Shown: in pieces, positions 50,069 to 58,998 of the stretch
Position numbering within the stretch: the stretch's first letter is position 1
How the letters are laid out: the number at the start of each line of letters is the position of its first letter
NCBI GenBank assembly: GCA_965223835.1
Contig: CBDCXQ010000001.1
Span: 4,650,001 to 4,714,000, forward strand
Reading direction: 5' to 3'
Length of the DNA: 64,000 bases
Source: CAVYXZ01 sp965223835
Lineage (GTDB): Bacteria; Chloroflexota; Anaerolineae; Aggregatilineales; Phototrophicaceae
Made by a program: the position numbers and the translations under genes
The notes under the pieces: model-generated
What the model was told of the DNA's origin: nothing
Databases searched by the model: none
What the model saw: the letters and a program-made list of their open reading frames with translations, nothing else

Positions 50069-51181
50069 TCAAACATCAACCCCCGGTGAATGCTCCTGCG
50101 ATTCTTCCGTTTCAGATTGGTTATCGGATTGCACTGGATTACTGGCGATAATCCCCAGGACGCGTTGTTGTCGCTGGTAGCGCTGTTGCGCCAGTTCGCG
50201 TAGGTCCGCCACCAGGTCGGACTCATCAGTGATCTCCACCCCAATCAGCGATTCAACCGCGTCTTCCATCGTGATGATACCGGCAGTGCCGCCATATTCA
50301 TCGAAGACCAGGAACATATGCGCTTGCCGGTTGGTAAATTCTTCGAGCACCTTATCAACCGGCATACTCTCTGGCACCGAATCGAGTGGGCGGGAAAATT
50401 CCTTGAGCGTTTTGGCCTCTTCATTCTGGGCCGCCGCCATTAGCACATCACTCCGCAAGGCGAAGGCTTTGATGTCATCGGCTGATTCGGTATAGATCGG
50501 CATCCGCGAGTACGGCAGCACTTTATGTTTGGATAGCACCTCGCTGAGTTTCATATCCTCCTGGAGCGAAAACATCACCGTGCGCGGTGTCATAATGTCA
50601 CCAACCTGCACACCGCCGAGGTGCAATAAATTGCGCAGGATTTTATGTTCAGTCGCTTCTAAGGCACCCTCACCACTGCTGATCTCCGCCAGCACTTCCA
50701 ATTCAGTGCGGGTTACGGTCGGTTCTTTTTCCTTCGGAGTCAGCAAACGGGTCATGCGTTCGAACGCGATGACTGCCGGATAAAAAATCAGAATCATCCC
50801 TTGAATCACATAGGCCATGAACGGCGACAGGGGTTTCCAATAGACGGCCCCCAGCGTTTTGGGGATAATCTCCGAAAAGACCAGAATCAACAACGTCAAC
50901 ACCACGGTAATGATGCCCAGCAGTTCGTTACCAAAGAGCAAAGCAGCCTCGGCCCCGGCCCCGGCGGCCCCGGCGGTATGGGCGATGGTGTTGAGTGTGA
51001 GAATGGCGGCGATAGGCCGGTCCACATTGTCTTTTTGCCGCCGCAGCAAATTACCGGCCCGGCGACCATCCTGAATCATCACTTCGACATGCGAATAGCT
51101 CACGGAAAAGAGGACGGCTTCGGAAATGGAACAGAGGAAGGAGACACTCAGCGCGAGCACGATGTACAACACCAGCGTCAA
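50069..51181 (-). CDS. CNNM-domain (HlyC/CorC-type) membrane protein with CBS pair
   Basis: 370 residues if it begins at the TTG at 51181, which has GAGGGG six bases upstream; a TTG at 51250 with GAGGAT is an alternative, while anything above 51318 would overlap rsmG. DUF21/CNNM domain with three to four helices (VLYIVLALSVSFLCSISEAVLFSVS, LILVFSEIIPKTLGAVYW), then two CBS domains (GDIMTPRTVMFSLQED, MFLVFDEYGGTAGIITMEDAVESLIG). No C-terminal CorC_HlyC domain. Relatives are implicated in Mg or Na transport. Confidence 0.82.
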   Translation of the reverse strand: MTLVLYIVLALSVSFLCSISEAVLFSVSYSHVEVMIQDGRRAGNLLRRQKDNVDRPIAAILTLNTIAHTAGAAGAGAEAALLFGNELLGIITVVLTLLILVFSEIIPKTLGAVYWKPLSPFMAYVIQGMILIFYPAVIAFERMTRLLTPKEKEPTVTRTELEVLAEISSGEGALEATEHKILRNLLHLGGVQVGDIMTPRTVMFSLQEDMKLSEVLSKHKVLPYSRMPIYTESADDIKAFALRSDVLMAAAQNEEAKTLKEFSRPLDSVPESMPVDKVLEEFTNRQAHMFLVFDEYGGTAGIITMEDAVESLIGVEITDESDLVADLRELAQQRYQRQQRVLGIIASNPVQSDNQSETEESQEHSPGVDV

Positions 51182-51317
51182 AACCGACCCCTCGCCGTCG
51201 CCGCTGGCCGGGATTGCAGGTGCGTACAATAATATAGTGTTGGTTAACAAGGCTGGTATCCTCGAACTGCCGATGGGTTTGCTACTAAAGATAACCGAGT
51301 TTGGATATGCAGGCAAC

Positions 51318-52049
51318 TCAGATAAGCGGCTTGCGGGTTGGCGTACCCGGCTTGCGCGGATAGGATGTAGGTGTGTTCGCCACTTTGTCAATGATGACGA
51401 GGTAATGTGGAACATCAATGCCGGGCAAATCCACACGCTCAACCCGGTTAAAGCGACCACCCAGCAGGTCAATGGCACGGGCCGCTGCCTGGGCTTCGGC
51501 TTCTGCCGTGACGCCTTTCATAGCAACACACTGTCCGCCCACTTTGGCTAATGGCAGCAGATATTCCACCAACGCCGGTAATCGTGCGACCGCCCGCGCT
51601 GTGACCAGATCATAGGCAGCCCGCTGGGTCGGCATGTGACCGGCATCCTCAGCCCGCGCGTGCAGTGTCGCAGCGTTTTCTAAAGCAAGTTGGGTAATGA
51701 TATGGTCCAGAAATGCGATTTTCTTACCCGTCGCTTCCAGCAATGTGAGGTGCATCGCCGGAAAAACGATATTGAGCGGTAAACCCGGAAACCCGGCCCC
51801 GGTCCCCACATCAACAATGCGCCAGCCGGGTTGAGGCGTCACGGCAGCAGCAATTGATAACGAATCGAGAAAATGCCGAACCTGCACCGCTTCTGACTCG
51901 ATAATAGCAGTGAGGTTGGTGTGGGTGTTCCACGCCGCCAGCTCAGCGGCATAAAGCGCAAACGCCGACTCCTGGTCGGGAGTCAGCGTCAGGTTCCATA
52001 GCTTTTTGGTCTGGTCGGCGAGCCAGGCCACGAGCTTATTTGCCAACAC
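51318..52049 (-). CDS. rsmG: 16S rRNA m7G527 methyltransferase RsmG (GidB)
   Basis: 243 residues. SAM motif IVDVGTGAGFPGLPLNIVFP (about 77-96), N-terminal NLTLTPDQESAFALYAAELAAWNTHTNLTAI and DLVTARAVARLPALVEYLLPLAKVGG are typical. It methylates N7 of G527 in 16S rRNA; loss gives low-level streptomycin resistance. GTG start at 52049, overlapping the stop of the upstream secreted-protein gene by 14 bases. Confidence 0.93.
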   Translation of the reverse strand: MLANKLVAWLADQTKKLWNLTLTPDQESAFALYAAELAAWNTHTNLTAIIESEAVQVRHFLDSLSIAAAVTPQPGWRIVDVGTGAGFPGLPLNIVFPAMHLTLLEATGKKIAFLDHIITQLALENAATLHARAEDAGHMPTQRAAYDLVTARAVARLPALVEYLLPLAKVGGQCVAMKGVTAEAEAQAAARAIDLLGGRFNRVERVDLPGIDVPHYLVIIDKVANTPTSYPRKPGTPTRKPLI

Positions 52050-53046
52050 TCAAGCTGTAAATGTTGTTGTAGTCAACTTCGACCGCATCACCTAACGGAT
52101 TACGCTTGATTTCGAAGGTACAGGTGCTGTTGAAGAAATCGTTAACCGTGCCCGGCCCATACTTATCATAGCCGTCATCGGTCTGCTCCCGCCAGCTGAG
52201 TTTAAAATTGACGCCATATTTGCCGGGGGACAGGTTGCCAATTTGCGCCGTGTAGAAGACCCAGTGATTGTTACCCAGTTGTTGGATGGGGCTGACGACC
52301 ACGTTAATTAATGGCGCAGTCTGGAAGGTTACATCGTAGAGCGCTTTGTCGATATGATCCTGCACTTGCTCTGGCGTGCGGGCAAACCACGACCAGAAGA
52401 TCACGATGTTGTCATTGTCGTACAGGATACCGGGGTCGGCTTCCGGCATGAAATTATCGCACTCCGCGAAAATCTCGCCGGGTTTGTCCGAACGGCCCGG
52501 CAGCGCGGGTACACCGATCACAACAATCGGATTACGTGGTTGGTCAATGTTGAGGAAGCCACCAAACGGTGACCGAATGGTGCCAGTTGCTACCGGTGCA
52601 GGCGCATCCGCCCCAATACTGCTGACGAGCGTATTCTGGGGGTTGGCACAACCGTCTTGCAGATCATTTACAGTGGTTTCATAAATCGTGCTGCTGGGGT
52701 TTCCCTCACGGGCCATCGTCACCCGCGCACTGCCGGTTGATCCAGTGGGTACCGTTTGACCATTGGTATACGTCTGTTGGTCACTGACCGCATAAGCACC
52801 ATCAACCGTCACGCGGCGCTGGGCTGTCAGTGCCTGTCCGGTTCCGCCAGCCCCGGAGAAAAGCTGGTAATAAATATCAAAACCGGGTTCCATCGTACCA
52901 TCGAAGTTGATGACGCCCTGCGTCTCACAAGCCACATAAAAAATATTAACCGTCGATGTATTGGCTGTTGTCGTCGTGGTGGTATCCTGGGCGGTTACAC
53001 CCGCCGCCGTCAGTAAACATAGGATAAGGATGATTAATTTGCGCAC
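52036..53046 (-). CDS. Secreted protein of unknown function
   Basis: 336 residues. GTG start with a perfect AAGGAGG six bases upstream. Signal peptide MRKLIILILCLLTAAGVTA, then a Thr-rich linker and a beta-rich domain with four Cys (YVACETQGVINFDG, DGCANPQ, ECDNFMPEADPG, FNSTCTFEIKRN), possibly disulfide-bonded outside the cytoplasm. The C-terminal half YDVTFQTAPLINVVV...GNLSPGKYGVNFKLSW looks like a beta-sandwich. No family recognised. Upstream of and overlapping rsmG. Confidence 0.75.
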   Translation of the reverse strand: MRKLIILILCLLTAAGVTAQDTTTTTTANTSTVNIFYVACETQGVINFDGTMEPGFDIYYQLFSGAGGTGQALTAQRRVTVDGAYAVSDQQTYTNGQTVPTGSTGSARVTMAREGNPSSTIYETTVNDLQDGCANPQNTLVSSIGADAPAPVATGTIRSPFGGFLNIDQPRNPIVVIGVPALPGRSDKPGEIFAECDNFMPEADPGILYDNDNIVIFWSWFARTPEQVQDHIDKALYDVTFQTAPLINVVVSPIQQLGNNHWVFYTAQIGNLSPGKYGVNFKLSWREQTDDGYDKYGPGTVNDFFNSTCTFEIKRNPLGDAVEVDYNNIYSLSVGK

Positions 53047-53184
53047 GCAAAACCTCCTTGGTGAGTTGCTGGGACAATCTTAATCGACAATTATCAACCC
53101 GGCAATGCTAGCCTAGAGTAAACGTGCCTGGTATAGGCATATTGGCATGGTGCTCACTTGATGCGTATCAACACAGTCACCGGG

Positions 53185-53213
53185 ACGCTTTATGCTGGCT
53201 ATAAGCGTTTTTT
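53185..53213 (+). terminator. Plus-strand terminator in a divergent intergenic region
   Basis: ACGCTTTAT / ATAAGCGT stem (one bulged T, 7-base loop) followed by six T. No plus-strand gene lies just upstream: the left neighbour is on the minus strand and starts at 53046. It lies 103 bp before the dehydrogenase gene, so it would end a leader (attenuation) or a small RNA from 53047-53185. Confidence 0.65.
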
Positions 53214-53315
53214 ATCGAAGCACCTGTATCATAGAATGGAGCTAGAGGTAGTGTAAAATGAAATATATTATAAGACGTTCTCCAAACCAGGGATAAAACC
53301 AAAAGGACAAACATT

Positions 53316-54395
53316 GTGACCGAACCGACGCTGGTTGTGCTGCAGGGCGACCAAACTGGACAGGAACTCTTAGACGAGGCCCTGCGCGTGCTGGACCCGG
53401 ATGTAATCCGGTATGCATTGAATTTCGAGACCTATGACCTCTCGCTGGAAAATCGTCGCAAGACCAAAAACGAAGTCGTCCGCGAATCGGCGGCCCGGAT
53501 TAATGAAACCGGGCTGGGTATCAAAGCCGCGACGATTACACCCGGCGACCCGGATGATGTGGGCAGTCCCAACGCCCTGCTGCGCGAACTCATCAATGGG
53601 CAGGTGATTTTGCGTACTGGCCGACGCATTCCCTCGGTGCGGCCTTTAGCCGGTGTTCATGCGCCGATTGCAGTCGTCCGCATGGCGGTTGATGGCGCTT
53701 ACAATGCGAAAGAATGGCGCGAGGGTGAGGGCCTGGACGAGGTAGCTTACAAAACACAGAAATTGTCACGGCGGACCTGTCGCGCCGTCGCTGAATTCAC
53801 CTTCCGCTATGCCCGACGCAACAAGGCCATTGTGTTTGGTGGCCCCAAGTTCACCGTCAGCCCGGTGTATGAAGGCATTTTCAAAGAAGAACTGGATGCC
53901 GCGCACGAACGCTACCCGGATGTCACTTATGATCCGCAACTCATTGATGCGACCTATGCGCTGCTGCTGGAAACATCGGGGGAAGCGCTGGTGATCCCGA
54001 CACAGAACCGTGATGGCGATAGTATGAGCGACCTGGTGATCAAAATGTTCGGGACCATTGCCGGGGCGGAATCAATCATCTTCAGTATGGATGATAACTT
54101 CGATATACAGACCGCGCTCAGCGAAGCACCGCACGGCACCGCACCCAGTCTGGAGGGGAAGAACATCGCCAACCCGATGGCAATGATTCTGGCCGGGGCG
54201 GCAATTCTACGCTATGTCGGCAATCAGCAGGCTAACAATGCCAGCCGCGCCATTTACGAAGCGACCATGGAGACCGTCTACGATGGCGTGCGCACACCCG
54301 ATCTAGCCGGTCAAGCGACCACATCCGAATTCACCAATGAGGTCATCCGCCGGGTGCAGGGCAAACTGGAAATTTGGGAATCGCTGGGGAATTAG
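53316..54395 (+). CDS. Isocitrate/isopropylmalate dehydrogenase-family protein
   Basis: 359 residues, GTG start. Family segments: VVLQGDQTGQELLDEALRVL at the N-terminus (GDGxG usual), ILRTGRRIPSVRPL with substrate-binding Arg, FGGPKFTVSPVYEGIFKEE, NRDGDSMSDLVIKMFGTIAGAES (metal Asp pair in GDxMSDL) and EAPHGTAPSLEGKNIANPMAMILAGA (HGTAP, NAD-binding). The GDQTG and NRDGD variations set it apart from standard IDH and LeuB; exact substrate not assignable, beta-decarboxylating hydroxyacid oxidation likely. Confidence 0.85.
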   Translation: MTEPTLVVLQGDQTGQELLDEALRVLDPDVIRYALNFETYDLSLENRRKTKNEVVRESAARINETGLGIKAATITPGDPDDVGSPNALLRELINGQVILRTGRRIPSVRPLAGVHAPIAVVRMAVDGAYNAKEWREGEGLDEVAYKTQKLSRRTCRAVAEFTFRYARRNKAIVFGGPKFTVSPVYEGIFKEELDAAHERYPDVTYDPQLIDATYALLLETSGEALVIPTQNRDGDSMSDLVIKMFGTIAGAESIIFSMDDNFDIQTALSEAPHGTAPSLEGKNIANPMAMILAGAAILRYVGNQQANNASRAIYEATMETVYDGVRTPDLAGQATTSEFTNEVIRRVQGKLEIWESLGN

Positions 54396-54428
54396 CGCAA
54401 TAGTTTCTGGGTATCTTAGCTCGATAGC

Positions 54429-54453
54429 AGGCTCCGTATAGTGCGGGGCCTTT
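54429..54453 (+). terminator. Weak terminator after the dehydrogenase gene
   Basis: AGGCTCCG / CGGGGCCT (one G-T pair) with a 7-base loop, then TTT. 33 bp after the stop; also lies ahead of the convergent MFS gene stop. Confidence 0.4.
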
Positions 54454-54480
54454 GCACCTTCATAGCATCGAGTCAGATTT

Positions 54481-55734
54481 TTATCGACGTCCACCCGCCA
54501 GCTTGACCGCTGCGGGAGACCGGCGCAGCAGCAACATCGCACCGATACCCACTAATGGCCCTAACGCCAGGAACGTGAAGGCCCCTTGCCAACCGACCGT
54601 ACTCTGAATCGTCGGCAACAATCGAATGGACACCAGTGTCAACAAGAAGCCCAGGCTGGTTTGTAAAGTAAGCGCCGTGCCCGTATAAGTTACATCGCAC
54701 AGTTCAGTGACACAGGTGGAAAATTGCGCTGAATCGGCGATGACGCTCAGGCCCCAGATCAACGCAACGATCATGAGCAGGACCGGACTCCCACCAAATA
54801 TTTGCCCGATAATCAGCGCACAGCCGCCGCTGATCGCCATGGCCGTTGCGGTCACCGTCGTGCGCCCAAAGCGATCCGCCAATTTGCCAGCAATAAGACT
54901 GCTGATGCCACCGATAGCCACCACGCTGAACGCGGCAAGACTGGCTACCTGAGCGCTGATGCCGACAGCCGCAAAGCTCGCCAGCAGAAAGGCCGGGATC
55001 CAGGTCCACATGGCATACAATTCCCACATGTGACCCAGATAACCGAGATTCGCCAGCATTGTGTCACGATCACGCAGGATTATGCCAATATCGCGAATGT
55101 TGAACGGTGGTGAGGGCGTGACAAAGGGGCCAGACCGGATAAAAACGATGCCGATGAGGCTGCCCAGAAAGGCCGATCCTGCCGCCAGTACCAGCACCGG
55201 TTGCCAGGTATCCACACCCCCCAATGCGTTGAGCAAATGCGGGGACGCAGAGCCAATCGTCAGCGCCCCCACCAGCATTCCGACGGCTAAGCCCCGATCC
55301 TGTCGCGTCCAGGTAGTCATTAACTTCATGCCGACGGGATAAACTCCCGCGAGAGATACACCGGTCAAAAAGCGCAGAATAATTGCGATAGTCAGGCCAT
55401 TGGCAATAAGCGGAATCAAGAGCGTCATTGCGCCGGCCAGCAACGACGAGATCGCAAACAACCAGCGGGCCGGGATCCGATCAGCCAGCGTCAGCACGGC
55501 AGAACCAAACGCGCCAACGACGAAGCCAATTTGTACCGACATGGTGAGCCAGGCCTGTCCGGCTTCATCCAGTTGCCACAGCGTCGTCAGGGTTGGGATA
55601 ACCGCCGACGCCGAAAACCACACGGCCATCACCAGTAGCTCCGCTAGTGACAACAGCAGCAGCGCTCGCCATTTGCCCGGAATTTGTTCGCTGGTTGGTG
55701 CAGCCGCGTCAGTAAATGTGACCGAATCAACCAT
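54481..55734 (-). CDS. MFS transporter
   Basis: 417 residues, 12 predicted helices. ALLLLSLAELLVMAVWFSASAVIPTL, then AFGSAVLTLADRIPARWLFAISSL (loop 2-3 motif) and LAGKLADRFGRTTVTATAMA (loop 8-9 motif) mark the major facilitator superfamily, nearest in style to NarK/CynX-like anion or organic-acid porters. Substrate not assignable. No regulator adjacent. Confidence 0.82.
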   Translation of the reverse strand: MVDSVTFTDAAAPTSEQIPGKWRALLLLSLAELLVMAVWFSASAVIPTLTTLWQLDEAGQAWLTMSVQIGFVVGAFGSAVLTLADRIPARWLFAISSLLAGAMTLLIPLIANGLTIAIILRFLTGVSLAGVYPVGMKLMTTWTRQDRGLAVGMLVGALTIGSASPHLLNALGGVDTWQPVLVLAAGSAFLGSLIGIVFIRSGPFVTPSPPFNIRDIGIILRDRDTMLANLGYLGHMWELYAMWTWIPAFLLASFAAVGISAQVASLAAFSVVAIGGISSLIAGKLADRFGRTTVTATAMAISGGCALIIGQIFGGSPVLLMIVALIWGLSVIADSAQFSTCVTELCDVTYTGTALTLQTSLGFLLTLVSIRLLPTIQSTVGWQGAFTFLALGPLVGIGAMLLLRRSPAAVKLAGGRR

Positions 55735-55844
55735 GTATACGCCTCAATTCACCGCAAAACGATTCATGCAGTATTGATGAAGGAGCTATCGCGGTTTTTA
55801 CCTGTGGGAAAAAATTCACGAGGGCCAGTTAGGCGGACTGAGTA

Positions 55845-56588
55845 TTAAGTGTCCGCCAGCGGGATGCGGAAGACACTGGGACCACTGCGCTGGTTGCCAA
55901 GCGGACTGCCACCGGCGGGTTCCAGCGAAACGCCAAAACCGACGTAATTCGCAAACGGGGCTGCCAGTGGCAAACTCACATAAGTCGCTGTGCCATAGGG
56001 TGCGCCAACAAACAATCCACCATCAAATACCGTGCCTTCAGTATCGCGCAGCCAGAGTTGGAACGTCTGGTCAGCTTCGATGGGCGGCAAATTCATCACC
56101 TGAATCACCGCCCGATTATCTGCCAGATCAACCACCAGTTCACCCGCAATATCGGTAAAATCTTCTGACGGCGTAACCGCCACCCGCACGACATTATCCA
56201 GCGCCACAATATCGTTGTACACCTGTTCAGAGGTCGCAACGGCACCTTCACTCCCTGGCAACACCTGCGTCAGGCCCCAGGTCACACCGAACACCACCGC
56301 TAAAATGGCCGCCGCCGCCAGCCAGATGCGCCATATCGGTCGCTTCGGTTGGGCTGGTTGGGGCCGTGCTGTTGCCAGACGCTGGCGCAAATCAGCACCC
56401 AGATGCGCCGGGGCCGCCTGCGCCGGAACGGTCAGCACCAGATTGTCCGTAATGACTTGATACTCGGCCAGCAGTTGCTGGGCTTCAGCATCCTGGGCCA
56501 GCAGCGCTTCGAACTCCGCGCGGTCGGATTCTTCCAACGCGTCGAGCGCATAGGCGGGTATCAAATCCAGAAAAGTTTCTCGGTCCAT
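55845..56588 (-). CDS. Anti-sigma factor (RskA/RsiW-like)
   Basis: 247 residues. N-terminal anti-sigma domain (FLDLIPAYALDALEESDRAEFEALLAQD) without the Cys/His zinc site of ZAS proteins, one membrane helix (WLAAAAILAVVFGVTWGLTQVL, about 97-118) and an extracytoplasmic RskA domain (VVRVAVTPSEDFTDIAGEL, LPPIEADQTFQLWLRD, GVSLEPAGGSPLGNQRSGP). It should bind the ECF sigma factor encoded upstream and release it on regulated proteolysis. Confidence 0.9.
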   Translation of the reverse strand: MDRETFLDLIPAYALDALEESDRAEFEALLAQDAEAQQLLAEYQVITDNLVLTVPAQAAPAHLGADLRQRLATARPQPAQPKRPIWRIWLAAAAILAVVFGVTWGLTQVLPGSEGAVATSEQVYNDIVALDNVVRVAVTPSEDFTDIAGELVVDLADNRAVIQVMNLPPIEADQTFQLWLRDTEGTVFDGGLFVGAPYGTATYVSLPLAAPFANYVGFGVSLEPAGGSPLGNQRSGPSVFRIPLADT

Positions 56589-56751
56589 GCGTCAATCGTA
56601 CTTGAACTTACTCACTAGCATCGTAAAGTATTCTCAGCAAATTTTGACTAAAATCACTTTGCATCCTGCTTCGTCCATTCCGGGCGAAATCATTGAACGC
56701 TTCATCATTGAAATCGGCTAATTTGTTCACTTCGTAAAATCTATTCATCAG

Positions 56752-57336
56752 CTATTTATCTTTACGCGCTTCAATCTGGCTTTGGATTGTCGGACTCTCC
56801 GTCAGCCACAGGTCCCGCAGCTTATGCATCCCCTGTCGAATCCGGGTTTTGACCGTCCCCAAAGGCAGTTTCCGGTAACTGGCAATGTCAGAGTGTGACA
56901 TGCCATAAAAATAGGCCAGATTGATCGCATCCTGCTGTTCGGGCGGCAGTTCCCGCATGATCCCTAACAGACTCCGGCGCAGGTCACTGTTCCCCGAAGA
57001 CAGTATGTTCTCCCACATCTCTGGATTTTCGTCGATAAAGATCATATCAGGACCGGGGGGTTGCCGCCGCCGCTGTTTGCGCAGGACATCAATTGCCAAC
57101 CGCCGTGTGATCGTCAGCAGCCAGGTGACAAACTCGCCTTTTGCTGGATCAAACGTTGCTGCTTTTTCCCACAGCCGCATGAACGTATCCTGCGCGACCT
57201 CTTCCGCCGCCATCTGGTCATCCAGAATCCGATAGGCCACTGAGTAGACGAGATTGATGTACTGGGCGTGCAGCAACAGCAGCGCCTCTTCGTCGCCGTC
57301 ATTGATGCGCTTAAGCAGTTCAACTACGCTGGTCAT
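56752..57336 (-). CDS. ECF-type RNA polymerase sigma factor
   Basis: 194 residues. Region 2: VYSVAYRILDDQMAAEEVAQDTFMRLWEKAATFDP then FVTWLLTITRRLAIDVLRKQRR. Region 4: ELPPEQQDAINLAYFYGMSHSDIASYRKLPLGTVKTRIRQGMHKLR. Resembles the SigK/RpoE-like group that pairs with RskA anti-sigma factors. The anti-sigma gene lies 163 bp downstream on the same strand. The -35/-10 target of this sigma is not evident nearby. Confidence 0.93.
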   Translation of the reverse strand: MTSVVELLKRINDGDEEALLLLHAQYINLVYSVAYRILDDQMAAEEVAQDTFMRLWEKAATFDPAKGEFVTWLLTITRRLAIDVLRKQRRRQPPGPDMIFIDENPEMWENILSSGNSDLRRSLLGIMRELPPEQQDAINLAYFYGMSHSDIASYRKLPLGTVKTRIRQGMHKLRDLWLTESPTIQSQIEARKDK

Positions 57337-57543
57337 GACTTTCGATCAAAATTGATGAACATGCTGCTATTGTAATCAAAAGTTCCCACTTGCCCAAATG
57401 CTGCACCCGAATCGGAGCATTAAGCAATTATCTCACAATCTGGGAAGAAATGGCTCGTTTGATGAGTGTCAGGACTTAATTAAAACATATGTTCTAAATT
57501 ATAATGAGTTAATCACACAAAGTATAAATGCAGCCGAGGTCAC

Positions 57544-57975
57544 ATGTCTACGCCAACGATCACTAATCCCGATGTCAGTGCCGTTTTTGAAAGTTGTCCA
57601 CCTGAAACCCGCAACCGATTATTGTGGCTGCGGCAAACCATATTCGACGTCGCGGCTGCAACAACCGGCGTTGGCGCACTGGAAGAAACGCTGAAATGGG
57701 GCCAGATTAGTTATCTGACGCCAGCCACGAACAGTGGCACCACCATCAGAATTGATGCTCAGGCTGATGAGTCGGATGCGCTTGCGCTCTATGTCCACTG
57801 TCAGACGACGCTGGTTGAGACGTTTCGGACGCTTTACCCGGATGTGTTCGAATTTGAAGGGAATCGTTGCATCAAGTTTGCAGCCAATGATGACCGCTCG
57901 ATTGCGGCCCTGCAACACTGTATCGAACTCGCGCTAACGTATCATCAACGTCAACCAGCAGCGAAACCGGCCTAG
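57544..57975 (+). CDS. DUF1801-domain protein
   Basis: 143 residues. ESCPPETRNRLLWLRQTIFDVAAAT, then EETLKWGQISYLTPATNSGTTIRI and ALYVHCQTTLVETFRTLYPDVFEFEGNRCIKFAAND fit DUF1801 (YdhG-like fold, related to frataxin-type folds). Function unknown. A perfect AACATATGTT palindrome (57484-57493) lies just upstream of a TATAAT (57500-57505). The stop overlaps the convergent SDR gene by four bases. Confidence 0.8.
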   Translation: MSTPTITNPDVSAVFESCPPETRNRLLWLRQTIFDVAAATTGVGALEETLKWGQISYLTPATNSGTTIRIDAQADESDALALYVHCQTTLVETFRTLYPDVFEFEGNRCIKFAANDDRSIAALQHCIELALTYHQRQPAAKPA

Positions 57976-58955
57976 CCAGATCGTTGAGCCTGCCATGCCC
58001 GCAGAAGTTCGTCTTCACGCTGGCGAGTCATGCCAGCAGGAGGAGGTTCGGGTAGGTCATAAGTTTCCAGCCAATCCAGCGTTGCCTGCACGGTTTCACT
58101 TAATGGGCGGAACGTCAGGCCAGTTGCCAGGGCGCGGTTAATGTTGACCTCGCTCCAGCCCGTCTCGCCCGGCAACCACAAAGGGAATTCTGACCAGGGC
58201 TGTACCTCATGATCGGTCAGGAAGTCATCATCCGCGCCATGTAATGTCACCGCCGATGCAGTGACAACCTGTATCATTTCCAGCATCTGTTGGAATGAAA
58301 GTGGATCATCAGGCCCGGTGGCATTGAACACGCCCGTTTCGCCATTTTCCAACAACCGAATCGTCCAGTCGGCGAGATCGCGGGCGTCAATTATTTGCAC
58401 GCGATGCCCTGCCGGATACAGAACATCACCGCCCTGGGCCACGCGTTGCACCCAATAAGGAAAGCGGAACGATGCGTCGTGCGCACCGACAATGAGGCCG
58501 GGACGTGAAATAATTGCGCGATCGCCAAAGCTGGCCTGCACCGCCTGTTCGCACAACACTTTTAAGCCACCATAAGTCTCGCCCGTGATTGCTTCAACCG
58601 TCGGGTCGGCCACCGTCGCCAGTTGACCGTCTTCATCCAGATCGGGGCGTTGCTCCGTATAAACCGAAATAGACGAAATAAACACATAACGCTCCACCGC
58701 ATCCGCCAGAAGTTGGGTTGATTGCTGCACCACGCGGGGAAAGTAGCCACAGGTATCAATTACGGCGTCCCATTGTCGTCCCCGCAGCGCATCCAATTCG
58801 CCATCACGATCGCCGCGCAGCTTTTCAAGTTCGGGGTACAAATCGGCATTGGTCTGACCGCGATTGAATATTGTGAGTTCATGCCCGGCAGCTAACGCGG
58901 AATCGATCAGCGCCCGACCCAGAAATTTCGGCCCACCAATTAGCAAGATTTTCAT
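57972..58955 (-). CDS. NAD-dependent epimerase/dehydratase (extended SDR)
   Basis: 327 residues. Rossmann motif KILLIGGPKFLGRALIDSAL (GGxxFLG), RGDRDGEL, AVIDTCGYFP, catalytic YGGLK (YxxxK) with Ser in FISSISVYTE. The GGPKFLG start and ISRPGLIVGAHDASFRFPYWVQRV are typical of the reductase group often annotated as NAD-dependent epimerase acting on nucleotide sugars or isoflavone-like substrates. Substrate unknown. Confidence 0.87.
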   Translation of the reverse strand: MKILLIGGPKFLGRALIDSALAAGHELTIFNRGQTNADLYPELEKLRGDRDGELDALRGRQWDAVIDTCGYFPRVVQQSTQLLADAVERYVFISSISVYTEQRPDLDEDGQLATVADPTVEAITGETYGGLKVLCEQAVQASFGDRAIISRPGLIVGAHDASFRFPYWVQRVAQGGDVLYPAGHRVQIIDARDLADWTIRLLENGETGVFNATGPDDPLSFQQMLEMIQVVTASAVTLHGADDDFLTDHEVQPWSEFPLWLPGETGWSEVNINRALATGLTFRPLSETVQATLDWLETYDLPEPPPAGMTRQREDELLRAWQAQRSG

Positions 58956-58998
58956 GAGGTTTTCTCTTCGGGTTCAAGCCAGTATGCTTACCATACCA

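Noticed and set aside
51182..51478. N-terminal extension of the CNNM protein up to 51478
   Set aside because: It would overlap rsmG by 161 bp, has no ribosome site and does not look like a CNNM N-terminus; the TTG at 51181 with GAGGGG is better.
57484..57505. AACATATGTT palindrome as an operator of the DUF1801 gene
   Set aside because: Perfect but short, in AT-rich DNA, with no second copy and no adjacent regulator; kept only as a remark in the gene entry.
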